Shown: positions 1 through 8,098, numbered from the stretch's first letter. The stretch is DNA of 64,000 nt from Oscillospiraceae bacterium (GCA_017396665.1 JAFQLH010000060.1:1-64000); one strand, 5' to 3'. A program made the numbers and translations. Notes: generated by a model from the letters alone, not told the origin.

Positions 1-225
1 AGGAAGCGTAAGATTCTGATATGTATTACCAATAACGTTTTTAGCTTCAGAAACGGCATCTGCTACAGGCTTTATTTCAAGCCCTATTTCATTATATTCT
101 TTTGTGTCATCGGTATTATCTTTTTCTCTGCCAAAAACAAAAAACAGGATTACCGCAACAAGAAGAATAACAAAAAAGCACACTATCACTAGTCTTACGT
201 TTTTGTTTTTGAGTGCTTTTTTCAT
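1..225 (-). CDS. Membrane-anchored protein of unknown function, N-terminal part only
   Basis: The gene runs off the left edge, so only the first 75 codons are visible. The ATG at 225 follows an AAGGAGG ribosome site seven bases upstream. Residues 1-9 are Lys/Asn rich, residues 10-32 form one strongly hydrophobic segment ending at GREK, and the rest is polar and acidic. That fits a single N-terminal membrane anchor with the chain outside the cell. No lipobox Cys is present. Upstream lies an unusual promoter-like element (340-372) that is shared with the ABC exporter operon at 3023-3055, so the two units may be co-regulated. No family was recognised. Confidence 0.75.
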   Translation of the reverse strand, partial: MKKALKNKNVRLVIVCFFVILLVAVILFFVFGREKDNTDDTKEYNEIGLEIKPVADAVSEAKNVIGNTYQNLTLP

Positions 226-339
226 TTTGTGTACCTCCTTAAATTTAATTTAATTGTTGTAAAGTGTAATTTATTTACGCATTTTAACTGTACATCGGAC
301 TCATCCCCTTTGTTTCTTTTAACAGATTTCCTGTTCTAC

Positions 340-372
340 TATATAAGAGTCTGAAAAGTCCGATTTGGTTGC
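340..372 (-). promoter_or_regulatory. ECF-like promoter element, copy A
   Basis: Read on the minus strand there is GCAACC (367-372), a 16-base spacer (351-366) and ACTCTTATATA (340-350). The same two blocks with the same 16-base spacing, but a different spacer sequence, recur at 3023-3055. A T/A-rich tract lies just upstream (376-396). Conserved boxes with a diverged spacer suggest a promoter for an alternative sigma factor; the AAC core resembles ECF-type -35 elements. It lies about 110 bases ahead of the ATG at 225. The assignment is inference. Confidence 0.5.
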
Positions 373-403
373 GGTGGTAAAAAAATATTTTTTGAAAATC
401 TAT

Positions 404-1069
404 TTATTCCTCGGTATTATCCCTTGTCTCTCTTATAACCGTCAGTCTGCCCTTGTCCATCTCGCAAACGGTATCACAAAGGATATCTATATCCTCTGCA
501 GAGTGAGAAGCAATGAGAATTGTTTTACCCATATCCTTGAGCTTAAGAAGATACTTTCTCATATCTGCGACACCTTCTTTATCAAGTCCGTTGAAAGGTT
601 CGTCGAGTATTAAAAGCTTAGGGTCTTCCATAATAGCCTGTGCAAGTCCCAGTCTTTGACGCATACCAAGTGAATAGTGTTTTACACTTCTCTTAAGCGC
701 AGGGTCAAGGCCTACCATCTGCATAGCCTCTTTTACTTTGTCTGTGCCCACCTTCTTGTTAAGGCCTGCGAGCAGCTTTAAGTTCCTTATACCGCTGTAA
801 TGCGGAATAAAACCCGGTGTTTCAATTATGATACCGACATCCTTCGGAAAGTCACAATCCTTGCCGATTTCCTTTCCATCGACAATAATGCTTCCTTCGG
901 TTGTATGTATAAAACCGCAGATGCACTTCATAAGCATTGTCTTGCCGCTTCCGTTTCTACCGATAAGTCCGTGTATTTTTCCAGCCTCAAAGCTCTTGGT
1001 AACGTCTTTAAGTATTTCGTTTTTCTTTAATGTAAGGCAAACGCCCTTTACCTCGATAATATCAGCCAT
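404..1069 (-). CDS. ABC transporter ATP-binding protein
   Basis: A 221-residue nucleotide-binding domain of an ABC exporter of the bacitracin/lantibiotic-immunity type. It shows Walker A GRNGSGKT near residue 37, signature YSLGMRQ near 132, Walker B LLILDEP near 152 and the switch His in ASHSAED. The start has an AAGGAGG site six bases upstream. It is the last gene of a three-gene operon, 12 bases after the stop of the first permease gene, and supplies the energy for the two permeases. The substrate cannot be read from sequence; peptide or antibiotic export is typical for the architecture. Confidence 0.9.
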   Translation of the reverse strand: MADIIEVKGVCLTLKKNEILKDVTKSFEAGKIHGLIGRNGSGKTMLMKCICGFIHTTEGSIIVDGKEIGKDCDFPKDVGIIIETPGFIPHYSGIRNLKLLAGLNKKVGTDKVKEAMQMVGLDPALKRSVKHYSLGMRQRLGLAQAIMEDPKLLILDEPFNGLDKEGVADMRKYLLKLKDMGKTILIASHSAEDIDILCDTVCEMDKGRLTVIRETRDNTEE

Positions 1070-1081
1070 AATCCTTCCTCC

Positions 1082-1942
1082 TTAGTCAATATCCTGTACG
1101 CTGTCAAAGTCTGTTTGTTCAAGCGATATCACGCTGACAACTATCAGCACGAGCGAGACCGCTATAAAATACAGGGCGGACTTCCACATTGCAAATACAG
1201 GTTCTCTGAAAAATCTTGTGTAGTGAAGATATATAATCGTATGTGCCATCGGGAATATCCACATTGCTTTAACATTTGCAACGCTCAGCGCTCCGCCGAA
1301 TGCTATTACTGCGCCTGATGAGAGAAGTCCCATAATCTTAATTTTAAGGCAGTTGAACATAAGCATTAAAAGTGCAAGTATAAGAAGATAGCACATCATA
1401 AGAAGGTAGCTTTGTATTGCTGCATCAAACGGTGGGAGCTGGTTATAAAGCTTTTCGGTTATAAGCTGGTTTCCAAATGACATTGCCTTCTCGGGAAAAA
1501 CTACGCTGTAATTTGTAACAGTTATGCTCCACTTGTCAGCCCAGAAGCCCTGTGATAGCATTGGCAGAACAGTACCTGCAAAAACCACTCCGACAAATGT
1601 AAAGATTGTCATAATGACAAACAGAACCTGACCTAAAAGCCAGTTGAGCTTACCTGTTCTCAGAAGGAAGAACAGAGTGTTTCCGTCTGTTCTCGGAAAA
1701 TCAGAGATAAGTGTAAGATACACAGCAGGGATTATAAGTATCAAGAGCTGCGAATTTGCAACGGCAATGAATGGCTCCAAAATGTTGAGCGGAGAATTCA
1801 TATCCTCAGCGTTTTTGAGCAAAGGCGAAACAGCAAAGTCATTAATAAAGATAAGCATTACGCCGAGTATAATCATTCTGGGGTTTGTTATCCACTTGAC
1901 ATATTCAGTACGTGCAGTACTTAAAATTTTGCGTACTTCCAT
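1082..1942 (-). CDS. ABC transporter permease
   Basis: A 286-residue membrane protein. A hydrophobic segment near residues 23-36 is followed by a large polar loop and about five more membrane segments, the usual ABC-2 exporter layout. It starts three bases after the stop of the companion permease gene (1946-2824) and 12 bases ahead of the ATPase gene, so the three should be co-translated and form one complex. The sequence is not close enough to a named family to infer the substrate. Two dissimilar permeases with one ATPase suggest a heteromeric channel. Confidence 0.8.
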   Translation of the reverse strand: MEVRKILSTARTEYVKWITNPRMIILGVMLIFINDFAVSPLLKNAEDMNSPLNILEPFIAVANSQLLILIIPAVYLTLISDFPRTDGNTLFFLLRTGKLNWLLGQVLFVIMTIFTFVGVVFAGTVLPMLSQGFWADKWSITVTNYSVVFPEKAMSFGNQLITEKLYNQLPPFDAAIQSYLLMMCYLLILALLMLMFNCLKIKIMGLLSSGAVIAFGGALSVANVKAMWIFPMAHTIIYLHYTRFFREPVFAMWKSALYFIAVSLVLIVVSVISLEQTDFDSVQDID

Positions 1943-1945
1943 ATT

Positions 1946-2824
1946 CTATTCCCCCTTATCTGTTCTCATATTCATAATCACTATGTAAGCTACAAGCGAG
2001 ACAATTGTAAATCCACCATAGCATATAATCTGCAGGTTTCTTTGTTCGGAACGGATAATTCCGACAAGTGACGACGGAGTAAGTGAGAAAGCCTTGATAG
2101 CCTTGTCCCAGCTTTCAGGAGTATTGGTTGCAAGAAGATTCTGACCATACTTTGTGAGTGCGGTTGTGAATATGTATGTCAGCATAAACGGCAGGCAGGT
2201 AATTACGTATCTGTTTCTTATAAACGATGCAAAGAAAAATGCAGGAACAGTAGATACGGCGCCATATATAAACGAACCAAGCAGACTATCTATACAGCTT
2301 TTGAGCACATCTAAATTGCTCATCGTCTGAGCACCCGACTCAACAAGGAACGGGTCAGGTGGATATTCAGAAGGCATAGGGAAAATGCAGGCGGTAATTA
2401 CACCGTACACAAGATAACCCAGCATTACCGCAAATCCTCCGCCTATAACAGCAGAGAAAAATTTTGAGAAGTAATAGCGATACTTTCCCGTGCGGAATAT
2501 CGTCTGTCTTATAAGACCTGAATTACGCTCAGAACAGAAGTTAGGGATAAACGGGAACGCTGCAAGGATTGGAAGAAACATTGCGAGATATCCGCCCATT
2601 GCGCAACCGAATACGTTCATAAAGCCGTACGACTGATTTTCAAGATAATCAGCAGTATCCATCTCACGGATAGCATCAATCACCATGTACGACCTTCCGG
2701 TATCCATATCAGTGTATACAGTCGCAGTGAAACAAAGTGCAGCAGTTATCAGTATACAAATAACGAAGCTGTAATTCAGCAAAGTCTTTTGTATGTCCTG
2801 CCATAGTGTGTAAACAAATTTCAT
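1946..2824 (-). CDS. ABC transporter permease
   Basis: A 292-residue membrane protein, first gene of the exporter operon. The ATG at 2824 is preferred over two ATGs six and nine bases upstream because AAGGATGATGAGA places the ribosome site nine bases from it. An N-terminal membrane segment (about residues 15-38) is followed by an extracellular loop, then a bundle of five hydrophobic segments with the motif FCSERNSGLIRQTIFRTGKYRYY at the cytoplasmic side, split here as FCSERNSGL and RTGKYRYY, typical of ABC-2 permeases. Transcription probably starts at the ECF-like element at 3023-3055. Confidence 0.8.
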   Translation of the reverse strand: MKFVYTLWQDIQKTLLNYSFVICILITAALCFTATVYTDMDTGRSYMVIDAIREMDTADYLENQSYGFMNVFGCAMGGYLAMFLPILAAFPFIPNFCSERNSGLIRQTIFRTGKYRYYFSKFFSAVIGGGFAVMLGYLVYGVITACIFPMPSEYPPDPFLVESGAQTMSNLDVLKSCIDSLLGSFIYGAVSTVPAFFFASFIRNRYVITCLPFMLTYIFTTALTKYGQNLLATNTPESWDKAIKAFSLTPSSLVGIIRSEQRNLQIICYGGFTIVSLVAYIVIMNMRTDKGE

Positions 2825-3022
2825 TCTCATCATCCTTACTATATTAAAATTTATGATGTGCTTAAATATTCTTTGATTTCAAGAATATTAATACTACATC
2901 CTCTTTATTTTTCTTAATTACCATTATACACCGTCATTTCTTATAATTCAACCAAAATATTGCACAAAATACTATAGAAATATTTATATAGTATGATATA
3001 CTACTTTTCAATTCCCTTTTAA

Positions 3023-3055
3023 TATATAAGAGTCACAATAATGGCTTTTGGTTGC
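3023..3055 (-). promoter_or_regulatory. ECF-like promoter element, copy B
   Basis: On the minus strand: GCAACC (3050-3055), a 16-base spacer (3034-3049), ACTCTTATATA (3023-3033), again preceded by ACCA and a run of A and T residues. Box sequences and spacing match copy A at 340-372. It points toward the ABC exporter genes. Confidence 0.5.
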
Positions 3056-3085
3056 ATGGTTTAAAAACTTTTTTTGAAATAAAAT

Positions 3086-3118
3086 GCCTTGCACATAACA
3101 AGCTGTTATGCACAAGGC
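3086..3118 (-). terminator. Rho-independent terminator of the PfkB-family kinase gene
   Basis: Inverted repeat GCCTTGCACATAACA / TGTTATGCACAAGGC around a three-base loop, with a two-base internal mismatch. On the minus strand it is followed by ATTTTATTT. It lies 17 bases past the kinase stop codon. Confidence 0.75.
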
Positions 3119-3134
3119 GAAATTATTTCATATA

Positions 3135-4037
3135 TCAATCACTCAGCAGTGAATTAACTTCTTCTATAGTCGGAGGATTAAGCGGCAGAGGGAATCTTGA
3201 TATTGCAATTGCAGAGCAAGCACTTGCAAATCGTACAAGCTCATCGTCATTCATAGCGTGTAACAGACCATAAACACAGCCTGCCTTAAATGTATCCCCT
3301 GCTCCGAGCGTACTCTTAACTTCGACAGAAAACGGCTTCATTCTCTTCATCGGCTGTCCCTTTCGTCCGTACAGCATTTCTTTTTCACCGCGAGTAATAA
3401 TCACAAGACCGTCAGTATTATCGGTTAGCAGTTCATAGATTTCTTCTATTCTCTTATCCTTATACTGTTCAGAGCAAGTGCATTCCTTTGATACCACGTT
3501 TATCGCACAATGCTTGTGCAGATAGCTATCGTGTCGGCAGTCTATTGTAACGAAGGGTTTATTGTGTTTTACGCAAAGCTCCGCTGTTTCTTGCGTTGCC
3601 TCGATAAAATACGGGTCGATTGCCGCTACTGTGCAATCTATGATATCCTGTTCCTTAGGCATGCTCCAGCGTCTTTTTGCTCCATCTTCATACAATGATT
3701 GAAAAACACCCATCGGTGAACGCACTAGCCCGGCTATAACTACATAATCCATAAGGCCTTCATAATCAGGGTCAAAATACAGCGAAGACAAATCAACAGT
3801 TTTATCTTTATAGAATTCTCTCAGGAGAGGTGCAACCTCCGTACCGATGTGGGTTCCGTCTATTTTAACTGTTGCTCCAAGAGAAGATAGTACAGTTGCT
3901 GCTGTTCCTGTTTCACCACCGGGAAGAAAGAATTTTGCTTTTATTTCTGAATATTCATCAGGCTTAAGAAAGTCTCCCTTAAGCAGAAATGAATGAGTTC
4001 CGAGAATCTGTCCATGCATATAAACCTCATGATTCAT
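3135..4037 (-). CDS. PfkB-family carbohydrate kinase
   Basis: A 300-residue ribokinase-like enzyme expected to phosphorylate a sugar or nucleoside with ATP in the cytoplasm. The N-terminal substrate region has LPGGETGTAATVLSSLG. The C-terminal catalytic motif is STLGAGDTFKAG, where GAGD carries the catalytic Asp and anion hole. The start at 4037 was chosen because GGAGG lies eight bases upstream; a longer reading frame lacks a ribosome site. A sigma-A promoter sits at 4089-4117. The gene is monocistronic with its own terminator. The exact substrate is not predictable; adenosine, ribose or fructose-like sugars are all possible in this family. Confidence 0.88.
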   Translation of the reverse strand: MNHEVYMHGQILGTHSFLLKGDFLKPDEYSEIKAKFFLPGGETGTAATVLSSLGATVKIDGTHIGTEVAPLLREFYKDKTVDLSSLYFDPDYEGLMDYVVIAGLVRSPMGVFQSLYEDGAKRRWSMPKEQDIIDCTVAAIDPYFIEATQETAELCVKHNKPFVTIDCRHDSYLHKHCAINVVSKECTCSEQYKDKRIEEIYELLTDNTDGLVIITRGEKEMLYGRKGQPMKRMKPFSVEVKSTLGAGDTFKAGCVYGLLHAMNDDELVRFASACSAIAISRFPLPLNPPTIEEVNSLLSD

Positions 4038-4088
4038 AGATAAAACCTCCAACAGCACAAATTAAGTAACAAATCTATATTAAAAGAA

Positions 4089-4117
4089 ATATTAGCACAT
4101 TAATATTTGGCTGTCAA
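4089..4117 (-). promoter_or_regulatory. Sigma-A promoter of the PfkB-family kinase gene
   Basis: Minus strand TTGACA (4112-4117), 17-base spacer, TAATAT (4089-4094), about 50 bases ahead of the ATG. Confidence 0.75.
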
Positions 4118-4157
4118 TAGTGATTTATTATTCTTATATCCAAACGCATGATTATTG

Positions 4158-4186
4158 TTGAAAAAGGATGTTCTTTATGATATAAT
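4158..4186 (+). promoter_or_regulatory. Sigma-A promoter of the SseB-like gene
   Basis: TTGAAA (4158-4163), 17-base spacer, perfect TATAAT (4181-4186). Its position downstream of an earlier in-frame ATG at 4155 confirms that translation starts at 4221. Confidence 0.75.
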
Positions 4187-4220
4187 AATAAAAATTATGA
4201 TATATTGCGGAGGGAAAACT

Positions 4221-4613
4221 ATGTCGCAGAACGAAAATATACTTACATGGGAACAATCAATCGACGCTTTGAATAACGAAAGAATCACCTTGCAGGACTT
4301 CATAAATATGAACGCATCACATACTCTCTATTATTCAACTCCTGTCGGAGAAAACAAGGATGGCAAAACAATTATGTGGCTTATTAATAATTCAAGACTC
4401 AACATGAGCTTTTACCCGACATTTATGACAAGGGAGCTTTGCCGGGAAACCTTATCAGCAGCAGGAAGAATTAATTTTATGATAATTGAGGGGACTCTTG
4501 AGTCAGCTCTCTCATCTCTTGACACTAATCCTATCTTACAAAATGCAGGACTGCTTATTCAGGACACTAACGGCAGACTTGCTATACCGCCTAAAATGAG
4601 AGTGGGAAAATAG
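4221..4613 (+). CDS. Small protein, possibly SseB-like domain
   Basis: A 130-residue soluble protein. The start at 4221 has a GGAGGG site seven bases upstream and lies inside the transcript from the 4158-4186 promoter. The middle reads YSTPVGENKDGKTIMW, then FYPTFMTRELCRETLS, which resembles the SseB/enhanced-serine-sensitivity domain pattern of a value strand followed by a 'put your threshold' strand. No catalytic motif is visible. It is a single-gene unit ending in a terminator at 4631-4659. The family assignment is tentative; it may equally be a conserved hypothetical protein. Confidence 0.7.
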   Translation: MSQNENILTWEQSIDALNNERITLQDFINMNASHTLYYSTPVGENKDGKTIMWLINNSRLNMSFYPTFMTRELCRETLSAAGRINFMIIEGTLESALSSLDTNPILQNAGLLIQDTNGRLAIPPKMRVGK

Positions 4614-4630
4614 CTTGCAGAGAAAAATAA

Positions 4631-4659
4631 ACACCATAAGCGATTATAGCTTATGGTGT
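4631..4659 (+). terminator. Rho-independent terminator of the SseB-like gene
   Basis: Perfect 11-base stem ACACCATAAGC / GCTTATGGTGT with a seven-base loop, followed by TTTTC. Confidence 0.85.
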
Positions 4660-4815
4660 TTTCTGTTGCAAAAATTAATGAGCCGCATCGTAATCCTAAG
4701 ATTATCGACACGACTCATATATGTACGGCGGAATCACGCAACCGTACACTGTTATATTACACCATATTTATAAATCAAAAAATTGCTTTTGGGTGTTGTT
4801 TTTTGTTGCTTTTTG

Positions 4816-4844
4816 TTGACATATCAATAACTACGTGATATTAT
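4816..4844 (+). promoter_or_regulatory. Sigma-A promoter of the Spo0A-family regulator gene
   Basis: Consensus TTGACA (4816-4821), 17-base spacer, TATTAT (4839-4844), about 45 bases before the ATG at 4889. Confidence 0.8.
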
Positions 4845-4888
4845 GGTAATATACCTCTAACATCAAATTATCAAAAGGGAGATATCCA

Positions 4889-5677
4889 ATGGATAGACGA
4901 CTTGAAATACTACTTATTGAAGACGACGTTGAGTTATGCAATGAGCTTTCGCAGCTTATATATATGTCTGATGATATGTTGCTTATAGGGGCAACCAACA
5001 ACGCATATAAAGCGATAGAAATAATAAAAGACAAGCTCCCTGATGTGTTACTGCTTGACCTTGAGCTTTCGATAGGCTGTGGAAACGGCATCAATGTTCT
5101 TCAGGAACTAAGAATGTCCCCTACCGAGAAAACACCGTATATTCTTGTTATAACTAATAACACAAGTAACACTACCTACGAGATTGTTCGCTCACTTGGT
5201 GCAGATTTTATCATATCAAAGCATCAGCAGGACTTCTCGCCGAAATACGTTCTTGATTTTCTCAGAATTGCAAAGCCGACTATTCTCGGTTCTCAGAAAT
5301 CCGTTGCTACAAAGAAAAACAGCTCAACAGAAACACAGGAGCAGTATGAACGAAGGATAAAACAGCGCATAAGCTATGAGCTTAACAGGGTTGGTATAAA
5401 CCCTAAATCTATTGGCTACACATATTTACAGGACTCTATCAGACTTATGCTTGAAAAGCCTCGTGCGGGAATATGCACTGCCATTGCAGACATATACAAA
5501 AAATCAGAGCCAAGTGTTGAGCGTGCAATGCAGAACGCCATCAACAGAGCTTGGAAAACCTCAGACATAGAATCGCTTCTTACGAATTACACAGCGAAGA
5601 TTTCTTCAGAAAAAGGCACACCAACATTAACGGAGTTTATCTGCTATTACGCAAACAAACTCCGCAATGAATATTAG
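4889..5677 (+). CDS. Spo0A-family response regulator
   Basis: A 262-residue two-domain regulator. Residues 5-130 are a receiver domain with acidic pocket EDD (11-13), phospho-acceptor Asp57 in LLLDLEL, switch Thr89 and Lys111. Residues about 152-260 match the Spo0A DNA-binding domain, including the recognition region SVERAMQNAINRAW, which parallels the TPSRVERAIRHAIEVAW pattern of Spo0A. The acceptor loop and the HTH differ from canonical clostridial Spo0A, so this is probably a paralogue rather than the sporulation master regulator. The ribosome site AGGGAG precedes the ATG. A membrane kinase gene (5835) lies downstream and is the likely partner. Tandem Spo0A boxes occur in this window at 35930-35946. 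Confidence 0.85.
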   Translation: MDRRLEILLIEDDVELCNELSQLIYMSDDMLLIGATNNAYKAIEIIKDKLPDVLLLDLELSIGCGNGINVLQELRMSPTEKTPYILVITNNTSNTTYEIVRSLGADFIISKHQQDFSPKYVLDFLRIAKPTILGSQKSVATKKNSSTETQEQYERRIKQRISYELNRVGINPKSIGYTYLQDSIRLMLEKPRAGICTAIADIYKKSEPSVERAMQNAINRAWKTSDIESLLTNYTAKISSEKGTPTLTEFICYYANKLRNEY

Positions 5678-5718
5678 TGACCGTTAAGCATTGAAAGCAG
5701 CCATTCCCAGAAGCTCAT
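5674..5718 (-). CDS. Candidate 14-residue peptide gene between regulator and kinase
   Basis: An ATG at 5718 opens the frame MSFWEWLLSMLNGH and stops at 5674, overlapping the last bases of the regulator gene tail to tail. The ribosome site AAAAGGAGA lies nine bases upstream, as good as any in the window. A promoter with a perfect TATAAT (5754-5759), a 17-base spacer and TTTAGA (5777-5782) lies about 40 bases upstream. The peptide is aromatic and amphipathic, has no Cys, and is too short to span a membrane. Placement between a response regulator and an AgrC-like kinase suggests a signal peptide. Alternatives are a leader peptide or an antisense transcript whose peptide is incidental. I know of no named family. 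Confidence 0.5.
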   Translation of the reverse strand: MSFWEWLLSMLNGH

Positions 5719-5753
5719 ACTTTTCATCTCCTTTTATTTTATTGTTTAGATGA

Positions 5754-5782
5754 ATTATACGAGCTTTCTGCCGGTTTCTAAA
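5754..5782 (-). promoter_or_regulatory. Promoter of the 14-residue peptide gene
   Basis: Minus strand TTTAGA (5777-5782), 17-base spacer, perfect TATAAT (5754-5759). A perfect 13-base palindrome, TATTCA-T-TGAATA (5801-5813), lies just upstream, between this promoter and the kinase start, and could bind a regulator. Confidence 0.6.
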
Positions 5783-5834
5783 TTTCTTTATGGGCGTTGC
5801 TATTCATTGAATACAATTGGTTTTAGGAGGAGTC

Positions 5835-7211
5835 ATGCAATCCTTTATACTTACATTAATAAAAACATTTCTTATTATGACCGCCAGCTTTGGAATATTC
5901 AGAAGGACACTAAGGATTAATTCAAAAACATCTGATATTGTTACCTCCCTGCTGCTTGGTCTTGTCGCATATATTCCGATTTATTTCGTCAGATTTCACC
6001 TACCAGCACTGACCATAACACTTCAGGCAGTTCTGGTTTATATAATACTAAAGCTTATACACAAGAAAGACACAGTACTTACTTTGAGTCTTTCACTGTT
6101 AGCAACGGCACTTGGATACTCACTGTTCACGATATCAGTATTTCTTGGTGCACCTGTATCGTATTTTGTCTGGAACAGCGGACTACATACTTTCATTAAA
6201 GACGCTTTAGGGCTGTTGGTACCGGGTCTTATTACAAATCTCATTGTTCTTCTGACATTCAGAATTAAAAGGCTTAAAAACGGACTTCCTAATCTTACTG
6301 CAAAATTCTCAAGCGATGTAAGTGTATTTATAGGAGTTATTCTTGTGTTTTTATGCTCATGGTTTATGCTGAGCAGCAACAACTACAATGTTCAGCAGAA
6401 TCTTATAATGCTGATTCTTGTACTTTTCGGGACATTCCTTATCTTCGTTGTATGGAGACGATATATCCACTCAACTTATATTTCACAAGTAAACAAACGT
6501 AATGATGATGTTATGGAGCAAAAAATCCTTGAACAACAAAGTGAAATTGACAACCTTTCAAAGGTCATACATAAGGACAACAAGCTTCTTTCAGCTCTTG
6601 AGCTTGCAGTAAAGGATTCGCTGAAGTATAACGATGAAGAAAAAAGGCAGGCACTTCTAAGGGAAATTGAAGCTATATCAAGTGACAGAGAAAACACACT
6701 CAGGGCTTCCTCTCAGCATAGTCTTGCGTCAAGCGGATTACTCTCGGTTGACATCATAACCAATTATCTGTATCAGAAATCATTTGAAAACAATATTGCA
6801 TATGAGCAGTCAATCTCGGCTAATATGAATCATCTGGTTGAAACATGTATTCCTGAAAAGGAGCTAAGCACCTTGCTCGCAGACTTAGGAGAAAACGCAA
6901 TAATCGCTGTCAAGAGCTCTGACAGGAAACGTATTATGCTTAATGTAGGTATAAAGAACAACTGCTATTTTATTGACCTCTTTGACAGTGGAGCGCCTTT
7001 TGCAGATGAAGTTATAAACAATCTGGGCATAAAGAAAACTACCACCCACAAGGATGAGGGTGGCAGTGGTATAGGTCTTATGTCTACAATGGAAATACTC
7101 AAAAGCACAAACGCTTCGCTTGAAATTGAGCATTTCAAGGATAACGAGCTGTTTACAAAGCGAGTTTCGGTAGTATTTGATAATCTGTGCGAAAAGAGAA
7201 TAACAAAATAA
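5835..7211 (+). CDS. Membrane sensor histidine kinase, AgrC-like with GHKL ATPase domain
   Basis: A 458-residue protein. The first ~210 residues contain six or seven hydrophobic segments. A coiled-coil linker leads to VIHKDNKLL, whose His (about residue 246) is the likely phosphorylation site, placed as in AgrC/ComD kinases. The ATPase part has the N box LADLGENAI (near 352) and the G box GGSGIGL (near 409). The start at 5835 is set by AGGAGG four bases upstream; an ATG at 5817 lacks one. It most likely phosphorylates the adjacent Spo0A-family regulator. A polytopic sensor of this kind usually detects a peptide, which makes the antisense peptide gene next to it notable. Confidence 0.87.
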   Translation: MQSFILTLIKTFLIMTASFGIFRRTLRINSKTSDIVTSLLLGLVAYIPIYFVRFHLPALTITLQAVLVYIILKLIHKKDTVLTLSLSLLATALGYSLFTISVFLGAPVSYFVWNSGLHTFIKDALGLLVPGLITNLIVLLTFRIKRLKNGLPNLTAKFSSDVSVFIGVILVFLCSWFMLSSNNYNVQQNLIMLILVLFGTFLIFVVWRRYIHSTYISQVNKRNDDVMEQKILEQQSEIDNLSKVIHKDNKLLSALELAVKDSLKYNDEEKRQALLREIEAISSDRENTLRASSQHSLASSGLLSVDIITNYLYQKSFENNIAYEQSISANMNHLVETCIPEKELSTLLADLGENAIIAVKSSDRKRIMLNVGIKNNCYFIDLFDSGAPFADEVINNLGIKKTTTHKDEGGSGIGLMSTMEILKSTNASLEIEHFKDNELFTKRVSVVFDNLCEKRITK

Positions 7212-7216
7212 AAAAT

Positions 7217-7240
7217 GTCCGTGTCTTAATTGACACGGAC
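7217..7240. terminator. Bidirectional terminator between kinase and MscS genes
   Basis: Nine-base stem GTCCGTGTC / GACACGGAC, with TTTT on the plus side and AAAAA before the stem, so it can stop transcripts of both converging genes. Confidence 0.85.
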
Positions 7241-7259
7241 TTTTCACTATGTTAGGTAA

Positions 7260-8081
7260 TTATTTTTCGTCAGTCATATGAACATCGAGCTGTGGGAACG
7301 GAATCGGGATATTATTCTTATCAAATTCTTTTTTAACAGTCTCGATAAGGTCATATTTGACATCCCAGTAATCATCGGTTTTGCACCAAGCCCTAACTGT
7401 ATAGACCAGTGCACTGTCTGCATGCTCTGAAAGTCTTGCAGTCGGTTCGGGGTCTTTATTAATCAGCGGATGAGAATTGAGCACATCCATAAGTATACCC
7501 TTTACCTTATCAATATCGCAATCGTATGATGTTGAGAAGGTTACATCAACTCTTCTCATTTCTACTGATGTCATATTCTTTACGACTGAATTGGTTAGCG
7601 TACCGTTAGGTATCGTAATAACGGTGTTGTCAGGTGTCTTTAGAATTGTATAAACAAGACTTATTTCCTGGACTGTTCCTTCAGCCTCTTCCTTAGGTGC
7701 ACAGATATAGTCGCCTACCTTAAAAGGCTTGAACACAAGTATCATAATACCACCGGCAAAATTGCTGAGTGTACCCTGCATAGCAAGACCGATTGCTGCA
7801 AAAGCTGAAGCAAGCGCTGCAATGAATGAGGTTGTTGGTATTCCAAGAATCATTGCTACTGTAATAAACAGCACTATGTAGAGTGCAATAACAGCAAAGC
7901 TTGCTAAAAACGAACGCACGCCGGCATCAGTTTTTTCGAGCTTCTTGGTTGTTCTTATTATTCTGCTGAACCACTTTATCAGCTTGACGCCGATTATAAA
8001 TACAATAATTGCACTAAGCAGCTTTATTCCGACAGATGATATCAAATCAAACATCAAATCGAGAAATTTATCCCATGACAT
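7260..8081 (-). CDS. Small-conductance mechanosensitive channel, MscS family
   Basis: A 273-residue protein with about three membrane segments in the first 110 residues, a Gly/Ala-rich pore helix (AALASAFAAIGLAMQGTLSNFAGG), then the beta domain with the VGDYI segment and a cytoplasmic C-terminal region ending in FPQLDVHM. This is the standard MscS fold and length. It opens under membrane tension and releases solutes on osmotic downshock. The start has AAGAAGGTGG upstream. It is the last gene of a minus-strand run behind a HAD phosphatase and a thioesterase; whether it shares their transcript is unclear, as the 17-base gap holds no terminator. Confidence 0.9.
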   Translation of the reverse strand: MSWDKFLDLMFDLISSVGIKLLSAIIVFIIGVKLIKWFSRIIRTTKKLEKTDAGVRSFLASFAVIALYIVLFITVAMILGIPTTSFIAALASAFAAIGLAMQGTLSNFAGGIMILVFKPFKVGDYICAPKEEAEGTVQEISLVYTILKTPDNTVITIPNGTLTNSVVKNMTSVEMRRVDVTFSTSYDCDIDKVKGILMDVLNSHPLINKDPEPTARLSEHADSALVYTVRAWCKTDDYWDVKYDLIETVKKEFDKNNIPIPFPQLDVHMTDEK

Positions 8082-8098
8082 AGCTATAAGCCACCTTC

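Larger units (their letters stand above)
2825..3134. other. Intergenic region with promoter element and terminator
   Basis: This 310-base stretch has no gene. It holds the second copy of the ECF-like promoter (3023-3055) and the terminator of the sugar-kinase gene (3086-3118). The part between 2835 and 3020 is very AT-rich and would form a leader of about 185 bases for the exporter operon. I see no riboswitch fold in it. Confidence 0.6.

Noticed and set aside
376..396. AT-only palindrome after the ABC ATPase gene
   Set aside because: No G/C stem, so it is not convincing as a terminator; it more likely belongs to the upstream part of the promoter element.
4676..4745. Hairpin GTACGG / CCGTAC and the GCAACC string near 4722-4746
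   Set aside because: GCAACC there is on the plus strand without the ACTC box at 16 bases, and the stem has no T run, so neither promoter nor terminator is supported.
5812..5817. TACAAT ahead of the kinase gene as a -10 box
   Set aside because: It lies only a few bases from the ribosome site and no -35 box is present at the right distance.
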